This document shows, one piece after another, positions 1-8,413 of a DNA stretch of 64,000 nt. Position 1 is the stretch's first letter. Each line of letters opens with the position of its first letter. Origin of the DNA: an uncultured Oscillospiraceae bacterium (GTDB taxonomy: Bacteria; Bacillota; Clostridia; Oscillospirales; Acutalibacteraceae); assembly GCA_900544715.1 (NCBI GenBank), contig UQWL01000013.1:9692-73691 (forward strand), given 5' to 3'. The position numbers and the translations under genes are program-made. The notes beneath the pieces were generated by a model. It ran no database searches. It was not told the origin of the DNA and worked only from the letters and a program-made list of their open reading frames with translations.

Positions 1-1
1 T

Positions 2-130
2 ACAGGATTTGAGGCGCTGGTGGGTTACCTTTATTTGCAGGGGCGGTTGGAGCGGCTGCGGGAGCTGTTCCGTTTCTTGCAGGCGGAGGGCATGGAGCCG
101 GCGGCGCAACCGGCTGATTCGGCTGTTTGA
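2..130 (+). CDS. mrnC: Mini-ribonuclease III, C-terminal end (partial)
   Basis: Only the last 42 codons lie in the window; the start is off the left edge. The frame reads TGFEALVGYLYLQGRLERL and ends in a polar tail before TGA. The motif EALVGYLYL is typical of the C-terminal helices of mini-RNase III, the dimeric RNase III-like enzyme without a dsRNA-binding domain that matures 23S rRNA in Bacillota. In that phylum the gene often follows cysS, which cannot be tested here. The assignment rests on a short stretch and so is moderate. Confidence 0.6.
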   Translation, partial: TGFEALVGYLYLQGRLERLRELFRFLQAEGMEPAAQPADSAV

Positions 131-157
131 ATCCAAAAACAGAGGAGGCAATATGGT

Positions 158-1108
158 ATGGATGATAAAAACGGAAAACAGGGGGAGGCCAGGGCGGCCC
201 AAAACCAAAAGCCGGGGCCGCGTGAATTCGGCAGGCTCCGCAGGCGCGGCAGTGCGGTACGCGAAGGCGTGATCGACGTATTGATGTGGATCTTAGGGTG
301 CCTGCTCTATGCGGTGGCCATGAATGTGTTTAACGTGCCCAATCAGATTGCGCCCGGCGGGGTCAGCGGTATTGCAACGCTGCTCAACCACCTGTTCCAC
401 ACGCCGATTGGCGTGATGGTGATGGCGATCAACGTGCCGATTTTCCTGATTGCGTGGAAGTTTCTGGGCTGGCGTTTCCTGCTCAATTCGATGATTGCGA
501 CAGTCTTGCTCTCTGTTTCGATTGATGTGACCGCCCTGTTTTTGCCGGCGTACCAGGGCGACCGCCTGCTGGCCGCCCTGTTTGGCGGCGTGCTCTCCGG
601 CGCGGGCATGGCGCTCATTTTCATCCGGGGCGCAACCACGGGCGGCGTGGATATCATCAGCCGCCTGCTGCGCAAAAAATGGCCGCATCTCCCGATGGGG
701 AGGCTCATCATGTTCTGCGACCTGGTAGTGGTTGTAATGGCATGGCTGGTTTACGGCAACATGGAAAGCGCGCTTTATGCCATGATCGTCATCTTTGTCA
801 GTGGTCAGGTGATCGATTATATTATGTATGGCACAGGCAATGGCAAGATGCTCTTCGTCGTTACCACGTATGCAAAGGAGATCGCGGGCGCGGTTACCAA
901 GGAGATGCACCGCGGCGTGAGCATCCTCCCTGTGCGCGGGGGCTACACGGGCGAGGATAAAAATATGCTGATCTGCGCGGTGCGCAGCAGCGAGGTCGCA
1001 CGCCTGAGCAGGATTATCCGGCGGATTGATCAAAACCCCTTTATCGTGGTGGCGGAGGCCGGCGAAATCCTCGGCGAGGGTTTCAAAACGGGGGAAGACC
1101 CCGTGTAA
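158..1108 (+). CDS. YitT family membrane protein (DUF161 + DUF2179)
   Basis: A 316-residue protein with a charged cytoplasmic N-terminus of about 37 residues, then five or so membrane segments (the first at about residues 38-58), and a soluble C-terminal domain (about 228-308) of DUF2179 type containing RGGYTGEDKNMLICAV. This arrangement is the YitT/YpjC family, common in Bacillota with several paralogues per genome; the transported substrate, if any, is unknown. The start is the ATG at 158, placed 9 bases after AGAGGAGG; ATG codons at 153 and 162 are in other frames. It follows mrnC by 27 bases and may be cotranscribed. A strong terminator follows the stop. Confidence 0.85.
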   Translation: MDDKNGKQGEARAAQNQKPGPREFGRLRRRGSAVREGVIDVLMWILGCLLYAVAMNVFNVPNQIAPGGVSGIATLLNHLFHTPIGVMVMAINVPIFLIAWKFLGWRFLLNSMIATVLLSVSIDVTALFLPAYQGDRLLAALFGGVLSGAGMALIFIRGATTGGVDIISRLLRKKWPHLPMGRLIMFCDLVVVVMAWLVYGNMESALYAMIVIFVSGQVIDYIMYGTGNGKMLFVVTTYAKEIAGAVTKEMHRGVSILPVRGGYTGEDKNMLICAVRSSEVARLSRIIRRIDQNPFIVVAEAGEILGEGFKTGEDPV

Positions 1109-1154
1109 TAGAACCTGCATTTTGCAAAAATGCTGTTTTCCGCAGCAGGGCCAA

Positions 1155-1196
1155 GGGCACGATGGGAATGTTTCGTTTGCATCGTGCCCCTTTTTT
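1155..1196 (+). terminator. Intrinsic terminator after the YitT gene
   Basis: A perfect 10-bp stem (GGGCACGATG at 1155-1164 against CATCGTGCCC at 1180-1189) is followed by a run of T at 1191-1196. It ends the mrnC-yitT unit and separates it from the promoter of the deacetylase. Confidence 0.85.
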
Positions 1197-1237
1197 GATT
1201 GTTACCAAGTTGTAACCGTGCTGTAATAGGTCTGTTC

Positions 1238-1266
1238 TTGTCTCGGTCCGTCGGATATGCTATGAT
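1238..1266 (+). promoter_or_regulatory. Sigma-A promoter of the polysaccharide deacetylase gene
   Basis: TTGTCT at 1238-1243, a 17-base spacer and TATGAT at 1261-1266 with an upstream TG (extended -10). It lies about 60 bases before the chosen start codon at 1326. Confidence 0.55.
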
Positions 1267-1325
1267 GAAGCCGTGCTGCAAAATGCGGCGGATTGGCCGC
1301 AATGGAACGAAAGGGGGCTCTCAAG

Positions 1326-2321
1326 ATGGAGGGAAAGGGAAAACGGCTGGCCGCTACCGCTTGTGCCTTTACGCTGCTGTTTTGCATGGCGGTGGGTCTG
1401 GGCGTGCACGGTGCGTTCCAATACCAGGAGGTCAAGCAGGAACGGCATCTTTCTGCGGGGAATAGCCTCAAACAGGCGCAAAAGGAAGAAGCGGCGCAGC
1501 CATCCCACCAGCGGGAGCCGGCAAAAAGCACCGCCGCGCCAGAGACGAAACAGCCGGTGATAACGCAGGAGAGCGAAACAGAGTGGGAAAGCGTGGTGTC
1601 CACCACGCAGACAACCGCTGTGGAGGTCGGGGCGCTATCCGAGCCCGCCGCGCAGCGCGGGCCCTCCCGCACACCGGCCAGCGTGCAAAACGATAAAAAG
1701 GTTTATCTCACCTTTGACGACGGCCCCTCGCAAAACACATTGGAGATTTTGCGCATTTTGAAGGAACATAACGCCAAGGCCACTTTTTTTGTGGTCAATT
1801 CCAAATATAATGCCTATATGAAGCAGATTGTGGAGAGCGGCAATGCGATTGCACTGCATACCTTCACGCACAATTATAAAACGATTTATCAATCCGAAGC
1901 AGCATATTTTGAAGATCTCCAAAAGATATCAGATGTGGTGAAACGGGAAACGGGTGTCGAGGCAAAGGTGATCCGTTTCCCCGGCGGCTCCAGCAATACC
2001 GTCAGCAGGCGCTATCAGAAAGGGATCATGACCCGCCTGACAAAGCAGGTGGAGGAGAAGGGGTACACCTACTTTGATTGGAACTGCTCCTCCGGAGACG
2101 CCAACGGCAATGGAATCCCAGCCGCAAAACTGCTGCGGAATATTCAAGCGGAAACCAAGCATATGAACGGGCATATTGTGGTGCTGATGCATGATTCGCA
2201 GGCGAAAACAACAACAGTGGAAGCCCTGCCTGAAATTTTAACGTATTTTGAGAGCAAGGGATTTACGTTTGAAGTGCTCACACCAGAAACACCTGATGTG
2301 CACCATGGGGTTAATAATTGA
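1326..2321 (+). CDS. Secreted or membrane-anchored polysaccharide deacetylase (NodB domain)
   Basis: This 331-residue protein has an N-terminal signal or anchor helix (about residues 8-28), a polar Ser/Thr/Gln/Ala-rich linker to about residue 120, and a C-terminal NodB homology domain (CE4 family). The CE4 motifs are visible: TFDDGPS (near residue 129; metal-binding and catalytic Asp), HTFTH (metal His pair), RFPGG, FDWNCSSGDA and IVVLMHD. CE4 enzymes remove acetyl groups from peptidoglycan or other N-acetylated glycans outside the cell. The ATG at 1326 is chosen because GAAAGGGGG lies 8-9 bases upstream and the signal helix starts soon after; an upstream ATG at 1293 has no ribosome site. The natural substrate cannot be read from sequence. 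Confidence 0.87.
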   Translation: MEGKGKRLAATACAFTLLFCMAVGLGVHGAFQYQEVKQERHLSAGNSLKQAQKEEAAQPSHQREPAKSTAAPETKQPVITQESETEWESVVSTTQTTAVEVGALSEPAAQRGPSRTPASVQNDKKVYLTFDDGPSQNTLEILRILKEHNAKATFFVVNSKYNAYMKQIVESGNAIALHTFTHNYKTIYQSEAAYFEDLQKISDVVKRETGVEAKVIRFPGGSSNTVSRRYQKGIMTRLTKQVEEKGYTYFDWNCSSGDANGNGIPAAKLLRNIQAETKHMNGHIVVLMHDSQAKTTTVEALPEILTYFESKGFTFEVLTPETPDVHHGVNN

Positions 2322-2370
2322 AAATGGCAGGGCGGCATGTTTTTTGACGGATGGTTCGGATGCGTGCCAA

Positions 2371-2412
2371 GGGGCTATTGCAAAATGCTTTGCATTTTGC
2401 AATAGCCCCTTT
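2371..2412 (+). terminator. Intrinsic terminator with TTGCAAAATG-type stem
   Basis: A perfect 17-bp stem, left arm at 2371-2387 (GGGGCTATTGCAAAATG) and right arm at 2393-2409, followed by a short T tract. The TTGCAAAATG core recurs in other hairpins of this window (15581, 34864, 37208), so it belongs to a terminator-like repeat family. Confidence 0.75.
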
Positions 2413-2974
2413 CAGCCTGTCGAAAAAGTTATCTCATTTCATCAGCGTGTACAAAGATGGTTCAAGAAAATTTTTTAAAAGTATTTTCTGCAATGCTTAC
2501 GGTTGTAAATTACTTTGATAAAAATAAAAGCCGAGCTTGCGCTCAGGCCGCGCAGGCAAGAAAAAGGGGCGAAATGAACGCCTGCGTTCACTTTTTGCAC
2601 AGGCACTTCGGCAGCGGAAAGTGCTGATACACGTTGAAACCCGTTCGGCGAGACGCCCAAAAACTCGCTGTGCTTGCGAAGCAAGCGCATACCCACAGGC
2701 GCTCAAACCATTTAGGCGCTCGTTTGATCGCTCCTTACGCATTGCGTAGCAGTCAAATCCCCTCACGAGCCACGCAATTAGATTCTGCAAATGCTGCCTT
2801 GGCCTTCCGCCAGTGTTCTGTGCCGCAAACAGACGCTGGTTACGTAGGAAATTCGCAACGAGGTTTTTGTGCACTTTTTGCTTCGGTTTGACTTTTTGAC
2901 AAACTAAGAGGCTGTTGCAAAACAGCCCCTATGAATATATTTGTTTTGTATGCGAAAGCTGATAGAAAGGTGTT
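2413..2974. other. Non-coding stretch with half of a dispersed repeat
   Basis: No convincing gene lies between the deacetylase terminator and the MATE gene; the short open frames here have no ribosome site or family resemblance. Bases 2508-2557 match 42608-42660 (shared TTTGATAAA and GCGCTCAGGCCGCGC), but the inverted second arm present at the other site is absent. A small hairpin at 2911-2933 (AGGCTGTT / AACAGCCC) may act as terminator for the minus-strand MATE gene. Confidence 0.5.
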
Positions 2975-4333
2975 TTAGATCACCCGGAGCTCCTTCCATT
3001 TTCCCCGTGCAAAGCGGATCGTAAACACAATGGAGCGCACGAGCCAATCAATATACATGGCCATCCAAACGCCCATCAGGCCCATTTTTGCCGCACCGCC
3101 GAGCAGGTAGCTGAAGCCGATGCGGAACACCCACATCGAAACCATGGATACGATCATGGTAAACCGGGCGTCGCCCGCGGCGCGCAGCGCATTCGGCAGC
3201 GAGAAGGAGAGCGGCCAGATGAGGATGGAAGCGACTGTAAAGGTGTAGAGCACCGCGCGCGCATCCGCAGCCGCCGTAGCACTGAGGTGGAAAAGCCCCA
3301 CCAGCGGGCCGGCCACCAGAAAAACGGCAATATTTAAAATGCCCATCATGCCATAGGTAAGCCACAAAAGCTTGCGGGTGTAATAAACCGCCTGCTCGTA
3401 ATCCCGCCCACCAACGCACTGGCCGACCACTGTGGTGAGCCCAAGCTGGATCGCCGTGCCGGGCGTATTGATAAAGGAGGCGATCGTGTTGGCAATGGCG
3501 TTTGCCGCAATGGCAGAGGTGCCAAAGGTGGCCACTAGCCCCTGTACGATCAGCTTACCGATCTGAAACATCCCGTTTTCCACGCCGTTGGGCACGCCGA
3601 TTTTGAGGATCCGCCGGATCATATCAAAATGCAGCTCCGGCTTCCATACCTTCTCGATATGGATCGAATTATTTTTGTGGCAGATGAGCACGAGCATGAT
3701 CACGGCCGCCATCGCGCGAGAGACGAGGGAAGCGGTTGCCGCGCCCGCCACGCCCCAATGGAAGCCATAGATCAGCACAGCGTTGCCGCCGATGTTGACG
3801 ACGTTCATCAGAAAGGAGACGAGCGTGGAAACCTTGCTGTTGCCCATGGAGCGGAAAAGCGCCGCCCCCGCGTTATAAACGGCCAGGAAGGGGTAGGAAA
3901 CCGCGGAGAGCTGAAAATAGACGATCGCGTTTTCCATGACCGCGGGATCAATATTCCCGAAAATCAGCCGCAGCAGGGCGCGATGAAAGATCAATGCCGC
4001 CGCCATAATGAGCGTAGCAAGGGCGGTGGTGGCATAGAGCAGCTGCTTTGCCGCAATGCAGGCATTTTTGTGCTCCTGCCGCCCAAGATACTGTGCTGTG
4101 ACGATTGCACCGCCGGAAGCAAGCGCGGAGAACACCTGAATAAACAGGATATTGATAGAATCCACCAGGGAGATCCCCGACACAGCGGCTTCCCCCACGC
4201 TCGTGACCATGACGGTATCCGCCATACCGATCGTAACAGCCAAAAGCTGCTCAATCACGAGCGGGATCAGCAGCCGCACGAGCGCCCGGCTGGAAAAAAA
4301 CAGCGGACGATCAAACTGGCGATTCTGACGCAT
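2975..4333 (-). CDS. MATE family multidrug/sodium antiporter
   Basis: A 452-residue, very hydrophobic protein with about twelve membrane segments and the two-lobed MATE/DinF pattern, for example IPLVIEQLLAVTIGMADTVM near the N-terminus and VVGQCVGGRDYEQA at the start of the second lobe. MATE proteins export cationic drugs or metabolites against sodium or protons. The open frame extends 75 codons upstream, but that extension is not hydrophobic. The ATG at 4333 is preferred because AAGGGGG sits 9 bases before it and the length then fits the family. It stands alone, between unrelated plus-strand genes. Its leader carries a strong hairpin (4371-4409). Confidence 0.88.
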   Translation of the reverse strand: MRQNRQFDRPLFFSSRALVRLLIPLVIEQLLAVTIGMADTVMVTSVGEAAVSGISLVDSINILFIQVFSALASGGAIVTAQYLGRQEHKNACIAAKQLLYATTALATLIMAAALIFHRALLRLIFGNIDPAVMENAIVYFQLSAVSYPFLAVYNAGAALFRSMGNSKVSTLVSFLMNVVNIGGNAVLIYGFHWGVAGAATASLVSRAMAAVIMLVLICHKNNSIHIEKVWKPELHFDMIRRILKIGVPNGVENGMFQIGKLIVQGLVATFGTSAIAANAIANTIASFINTPGTAIQLGLTTVVGQCVGGRDYEQAVYYTRKLLWLTYGMMGILNIAVFLVAGPLVGLFHLSATAAADARAVLYTFTVASILIWPLSFSLPNALRAAGDARFTMIVSMVSMWVFRIGFSYLLGGAAKMGLMGVWMAMYIDWLVRSIVFTIRFARGKWKELRVI

Positions 4334-4370
4334 CCTGCATTGCCCCCTTACCAATGGTTTAGAAGAGATC

Positions 4371-4409
4371 CCTCCGCCGCCGGAGCAAGCATGCTGCCGG
4401 CGGCGGAGG
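4371..4409 (-). promoter_or_regulatory. GC-rich leader hairpin upstream of the MATE gene
   Basis: A perfect 13-bp inverted repeat (4371-4383 with 4397-4409, loop of 13 bases) lies 38 bases before the MATE start codon. It has no following T run on the minus strand, so it looks like an mRNA leader structure or operator rather than a terminator. Function unknown. Confidence 0.45.
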
Positions 4410-4565
4410 GGGTCTGTGATTATCATAGCACCTGCTGGGGACCATTGCAAGAAGCGGGCGGCAGTTTCGGCAGATTCCCCTTGTTTGCCTGTCCATTCAG
4501 GCGCTCTTTTATCCGTTCTGCCCGGAGAAACCCAGTGGGATAAGAAAGAGACACACACTGTATGA

Positions 4566-4595
4566 TTGACAAAGATTTGCCATGCATCTTATAAT
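4566..4595 (+). promoter_or_regulatory. Sigma-A promoter upstream of the ComEA-like gene
   Basis: Consensus TTGACA at 4566-4571, an 18-base spacer and TATAAT at 4590-4595. It implies an untranslated leader of about 190 bases before the start codon at 4788. The leader contains GC-rich inverted pieces but no riboswitch class was recognised. Confidence 0.7.
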
Positions 4596-4787
4596 GGAAA
4601 ACAGGCCGCCCGGTTACAAAGATGCGATTGCCAAAAGAGAGGCCGGGTGCTCCTTCTGGAGATAAACGGGAATCCGGCAATGCATATGCCGGGCAATCAT
4701 CCGTTTGTAAAGAATTTTTAACTGTACGAAAGGGTAAGCAGGTGGTAAGATAATGCAGATATTATTAGCAGCGCGGGAGAGATTTTT

Positions 4788-5249
4788 ATGGGCCGCCTGA
4801 GCCGCACGGAAGCAGCCGTCATCGCAGCGGGGCTTTTGCTGGCGGCCGCATTGATTCTATACCATGCGTTTGACGCGCAGCCGCTTGATCCCGTGATCGA
4901 AACTTTTTTCGCATCCAGCACATTTGCTGCGGCGGAGCCGGCCGCTGCTGCGCCCGCTACAGAACAAACGCCACCCGCTTCCTGGGCGGAGGCTCCTCAA
5001 CAGCGGGAGACGCGGGCAGAACCATCCAAGGCAGCGACCACTGGGCAGCAGCGGTCCGGCCCGGTCAACCTGAATACAGCCACGCGGGAAGAGCTGATGA
5101 CCCTCAGCGGAATTGGTGAGGTCAAGGCCGACGCCATCATCGCTTACCGAACGGAAAACGGCGCGTTTCAATCGGTGGAGCAGCTTTTGGAGGTATCCGG
5201 CATTGGCGAAAAGACGCTCGAAAAACTGCGGGCGCAGGTTTGCGTGTGA
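4788..5249 (+). CDS. ComEA-like helix-hairpin-helix DNA-binding protein
   Basis: The 153-residue protein has an N-terminal membrane anchor (about residues 8-27), an Ala/Pro/Thr-rich linker, and a C-terminal double helix-hairpin-helix domain with LNTATREELMTLSGIGEVKA followed by LLEVSGIGEKTLEKL. ComEA binds incoming double-stranded DNA at the outer face of the membrane in natural transformation; short ComEA-like proteins also occur without a full competence set. No comEC/comEB lies next to it, so competence is only a possibility. The start has GGGAGAG a few bases upstream. Family call is firm, role less so. Confidence 0.85.
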   Translation: MGRLSRTEAAVIAAGLLLAAALILYHAFDAQPLDPVIETFFASSTFAAAEPAAAAPATEQTPPASWAEAPQQRETRAEPSKAATTGQQRSGPVNLNTATREELMTLSGIGEVKADAIIAYRTENGAFQSVEQLLEVSGIGEKTLEKLRAQVCV

Positions 5250-5364
5250 ATTTTTGGCGGATGCTGCAACTTTCCGCTGTCCCTATTCATCTAAAGATGG
5301 TACCCTTTGCTCTTGCCGGATTGTTGCGCCCGGCTAACCTGACATCAAAAATGGGGGGATTGTA

Positions 5365-6780
5365 TTGGTCTTTTCCAGCTTGAATTTTATGTATCTGTTT
5401 CTGCCGGTCTGCCTGCTGCTGTATTTTATCCTGCGTAGCATAAAAGCGCGTAACTATTTGCTGCTGGCGATGTCCCTGCTCTTTTATGCATGGGGCGAGC
5501 CCAAGTGGATCATTCTGATGATTGTGACGACGCTCATCGACTATGGCGCTGGCCTGCTGGTGGACAAATACCGCGGGCAGAAGCTCGCAAAATGGGCACT
5601 GGCCGGTTCGGTTGTGATTACGCTCTCGTTTTTGGCAGTGTTCAAATATTTGGGCTTTTTCAATCAGAATCTTAATCAGATCTTTGGCGCGGAGCTGCCC
5701 ACCCAAATCTTTAACCTGCCGATCGGTATCTCGTTTTATACCTTCCAGGCGATCACCTATGTGGTGGATGTTTATCGCGGCAAGGCACAGGTGCAGCGCT
5801 CTTATGCAAACCTGCTGCTCTATGTTGCGCTCTTCCCGCAGCTGATTGCCGGGCCGATCGTGCGCTATACGGATATTGCCGCGCAGCTGGAGAACCGCGA
5901 AACGACGTTACCGGGTTTTTCCAAAGGCATTACACGCTTTGTGACGGGCCTTGGCAAGAAGGTTCTGCTTGCCAATATCGCGGGCCAGGTTGCAACGAGC
6001 CTGATCGGCGGGGATTTGTCGCAGGCATCCGTGCTCGGCGCATGGCTGGGCATTTTCGCCTATACGTTTCAGATTTATTTTGATTTTTCCGGATACTCCG
6101 ATATGGCGATCGGGCTTGGGCACATGTTCGGCTTCACCTATGTTGAAAATTTCAATTACCCCTATATTTCCAAATCCATCACGGAATTCTGGCGCCGCTG
6201 GCATATCAGCCTGAGCACCTTTTTCCGCGATTATGTTTATATCCCGCTGGGCGGCAACCGCAGGCACCAGCTGCGCAATATGTTTATCGTATGGGCGCTG
6301 ACAGGGCTGTGGCACGGCGCAAGCTGGAATTTCGTCCTCTGGGGGCTGTATTACTTTGTTTTCCTGGCAATTGAAAAGCTGTTCCTCGGCAAGTTCCTGG
6401 AAAAACTGCCCGCTGTGGTGGGGCATGTTTACGCGCTGTTTATTATCGTTGTCGGCTGGGTGTTTTTCTATTTTGACGACGTATCCCGCCTCGGGCAGAT
6501 GCTGAAGCTTATGTTTGGCTTCAGCGGGCAGGCGGGCGTGCTGCCAACGGATACGGTTTTGTTGAAAAACCATCTTGTGTTTTTCCTTGTGGCGATCATC
6601 GCCTGCATCCCGGTTTCCAAGCTCGTCAAGGCGCTGCTGATCCGGTTTTCCCGCAGGGGAACCGCGCAGGAGGCAATTGCAGGCGCGGTAGGGATCGTTT
6701 ACGACGTAGCGCTGCTGTTCTTTTCCACTGCCGCGCTGGTGGGGGCAAGCTACAATCCGTTCCTCTATTTCCGATTTTAA
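5365..6780 (+). CDS. MBOAT family O-acyltransferase (AlgI-like)
   Basis: The protein has 471 residues with many membrane segments and the MBOAT signature. The N-terminus MVFSSLNFMYLFLPV is the usual AlgI-type start, the middle has EFWRRWHISLSTFFRDYVYI, and the conserved catalytic histidine lies in LTGLWHGASWNF. AlgI-type proteins pass acetyl groups across the membrane to a partner that acetylates an extracellular polymer. Translation starts at a TTG codon (5365), six bases after GGGGGG; no in-frame ATG fits. The DHHW gene 18 bases downstream is the expected partner. Which polymer is acetylated is not shown. Confidence 0.92.
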   Translation: MVFSSLNFMYLFLPVCLLLYFILRSIKARNYLLLAMSLLFYAWGEPKWIILMIVTTLIDYGAGLLVDKYRGQKLAKWALAGSVVITLSFLAVFKYLGFFNQNLNQIFGAELPTQIFNLPIGISFYTFQAITYVVDVYRGKAQVQRSYANLLLYVALFPQLIAGPIVRYTDIAAQLENRETTLPGFSKGITRFVTGLGKKVLLANIAGQVATSLIGGDLSQASVLGAWLGIFAYTFQIYFDFSGYSDMAIGLGHMFGFTYVENFNYPYISKSITEFWRRWHISLSTFFRDYVYIPLGGNRRHQLRNMFIVWALTGLWHGASWNFVLWGLYYFVFLAIEKLFLGKFLEKLPAVVGHVYALFIIVVGWVFFYFDDVSRLGQMLKLMFGFSGQAGVLPTDTVLLKNHLVFFLVAIIACIPVSKLVKALLIRFSRRGTAQEAIAGAVGIVYDVALLFFSTAALVGASYNPFLYFRF

Positions 6781-6798
6781 GCAAGGGAGGCAGGCTGC

Positions 6799-8193
6799 AT
6801 GAAATATAGGAAGAAAAAACCAAACGGCCCGACCGTCTATCATGTGGGGGCGCACAGAGATATCGCTTCCGATCAAAGGCGGCGTAGAGCGCATAGCATT
6901 CAGCGTATTCTTTGCCTTGTGGCGGTGGCGCTGTTTGTCCTTCCACTGTTTGTGCTGGGCGTTACAAGCCTGGTGGATCAGGATAAAACCGTATCTGAAA
7001 AGGAAAACCGTAACCTGAAAACACGGCCGGCTTTCACGCTTCAAGCGTTATTCGACGGCTCTTTCACCAAAGATTTTGAGGAGTATTACGCGGATACGTT
7101 CCCGCTGCGGGATTTTTTCCTCTCTGTCAACCAGAAGCTCAGCGGCGTTTTTACGCAGGCTGCGGGCAAGAGCGATCTGGTGCTGATTGAAAAGGAGGGC
7201 AAGGAGGATTTCGGCGGTGAGGCGCTGGTGGAGGATTCCACACAAGGCACGGCGCAGGAGCAGGAAACGAAAGCGCCCTATCAGCCCAAGGTAAACGACG
7301 ACGAAGTGTATGAAAACGGCTATATCCTCATCGATAAGGATCGCAAGGCTGCACTGGAAATCTATGGGATTGACAAGACAAAAATTCGCAAATATACGGA
7401 TGTTGTCAACCGGTTGGCGCAGAAGCTTTCTGGCCAGAAGATTTATGCGTTGCTTGCGCCGACTGCCACAGAATTCTACAGCCCCGATGCTTACCACACC
7501 GGGAGCCGCTCCCAGAAGGCGGGCATTGCCTATGCCTATGAGCAGTTCAAGCAGGCGAACCTGAAAGGGGTGGATGCGGTTTCTTCCATCGGAATGCATC
7601 TGGATGAATACGTTTATTTCCGCACCGATCACCACTGGACGGCAAGGGGCGCATATTACGCCTATTCCGCTTTCTGCCAGGCGGCCGGCTTGGAGCCGGT
7701 GCCTCTAAATGCATTGGAGAGCGGCAAAATTGAAAATTTTGTTGGCAGCATGTATCGCTATACCAATGCGGATGTTTTGAAGAATAACCCGGATTATCTC
7801 GAATACTTTCTGCCGCGGCGTGAGGCGGACGGTGAATATTATGATGACGCAACAATGAAGAATGGGCACCATCTGACGATCGTTTCTACAAAAATTGGGG
7901 CGGATAATAAATATCTCGCCTTTATCCAGGGAGATACGCCGCTCTCCAAGATCGTGACGGATCAAAAAAATGGCAAAAAAATTTTGGTCATCAAGGATTC
8001 CTACGGCAATGCGCTCGTGCCTTTCCTGGTGGATAATTATGAGGAAATCTATGTTCTCGACCCGCGCAATATCGAAACGGATTTATCATCGTTTGTCAAA
8101 ACGCATGGGATTCAGGATGTATTGCTCGTCAATTATTCCCTGATCGGCGGCAACACCTCTTATCTCAAAGCGCTGGATAAAATGATTGGATAA
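6799..8193 (+). CDS. DHHW/AlgX-AlgJ-like SGNH-type protein
   Basis: A 464-residue protein with a short basic cytoplasmic N-terminus, one membrane anchor (about residues 36-58) and an extracellular domain. The signature DHHW lies at residues 277-280 within YFRTDHHWTARGAYY, and a later block KILVIKDSYGNALVPFL supplies a serine in SGNH-like position. In alginate and related systems such proteins are the acetyltransferases that work with an MBOAT partner, and the gene is directly behind one here. GGGAGG precedes the ATG. A hairpin terminator follows. Pairing and length support a two-gene O-acetylation unit for a cell-surface polymer. Confidence 0.88.
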   Translation: MKYRKKKPNGPTVYHVGAHRDIASDQRRRRAHSIQRILCLVAVALFVLPLFVLGVTSLVDQDKTVSEKENRNLKTRPAFTLQALFDGSFTKDFEEYYADTFPLRDFFLSVNQKLSGVFTQAAGKSDLVLIEKEGKEDFGGEALVEDSTQGTAQEQETKAPYQPKVNDDEVYENGYILIDKDRKAALEIYGIDKTKIRKYTDVVNRLAQKLSGQKIYALLAPTATEFYSPDAYHTGSRSQKAGIAYAYEQFKQANLKGVDAVSSIGMHLDEYVYFRTDHHWTARGAYYAYSAFCQAAGLEPVPLNALESGKIENFVGSMYRYTNADVLKNNPDYLEYFLPRREADGEYYDDATMKNGHHLTIVSTKIGADNKYLAFIQGDTPLSKIVTDQKNGKKILVIKDSYGNALVPFLVDNYEEIYVLDPRNIETDLSSFVKTHGIQDVLLVNYSLIGGNTSYLKALDKMIG

Positions 8194-8201
8194 GCTCGTT
8201 T

Positions 8202-8237
8202 TTTGTCCCGGCTGCATGGGCAGCCGGGACAAATTTG
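8202..8237 (+). terminator. Intrinsic terminator after the O-acetylation pair
   Basis: A perfect 14-bp stem (8202-8215 with 8220-8233, loop of 4) starting with TTTGTCCCGG and followed by TTTG. The T tract is short but the stem is strong and the position after the DHHW stop codon fits. Confidence 0.65.
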
Positions 8238-8286
8238 TGCGAAGTGTGAATACGATGTGAAAAAGCTGTATTTCTTTGGAATACGC

Positions 8287-8315
8287 TTGAAAAATTCGTT
8301 TAAATAGGATAGAAT
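8287..8315 (+). promoter_or_regulatory. Sigma-A promoter of the parvulin foldase gene
   Basis: TTGAAA at 8287-8292, 17-base spacer, TAGAAT at 8310-8315; about 100 bases before the chosen start at 8414. Confidence 0.55.
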
Positions 8316-8413
8316 ACTTTTGTTATGTTGGAATCATGGTTTCAGTGGCGCCTTGGGGTAAGCATTCTAAAAGCGCCGCTTACCGGATAGTACACGAGAA
8401 AAGGATGAACACA

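Noticed and set aside
9..272. 87-codon frame overlapping mrnC and the YitT start
   Set aside because: Arg/Ser-rich, no ribosome site; conflicts with two better supported frames.
2528..2891. Overlapping ORFs of 70-125 codons in the 2.5-2.9 kb gap
   Set aside because: Arg/Ser/Ala-rich products in several frames at once, no start signals; the region matches a dispersed repeat at its left end.
4596..4787. Possible riboswitch or 43-codon ORF (ATG 4622) in the ComEA leader
   Set aside because: No riboswitch consensus recognised; the ATG has no ribosome site and the product is not protein-like.
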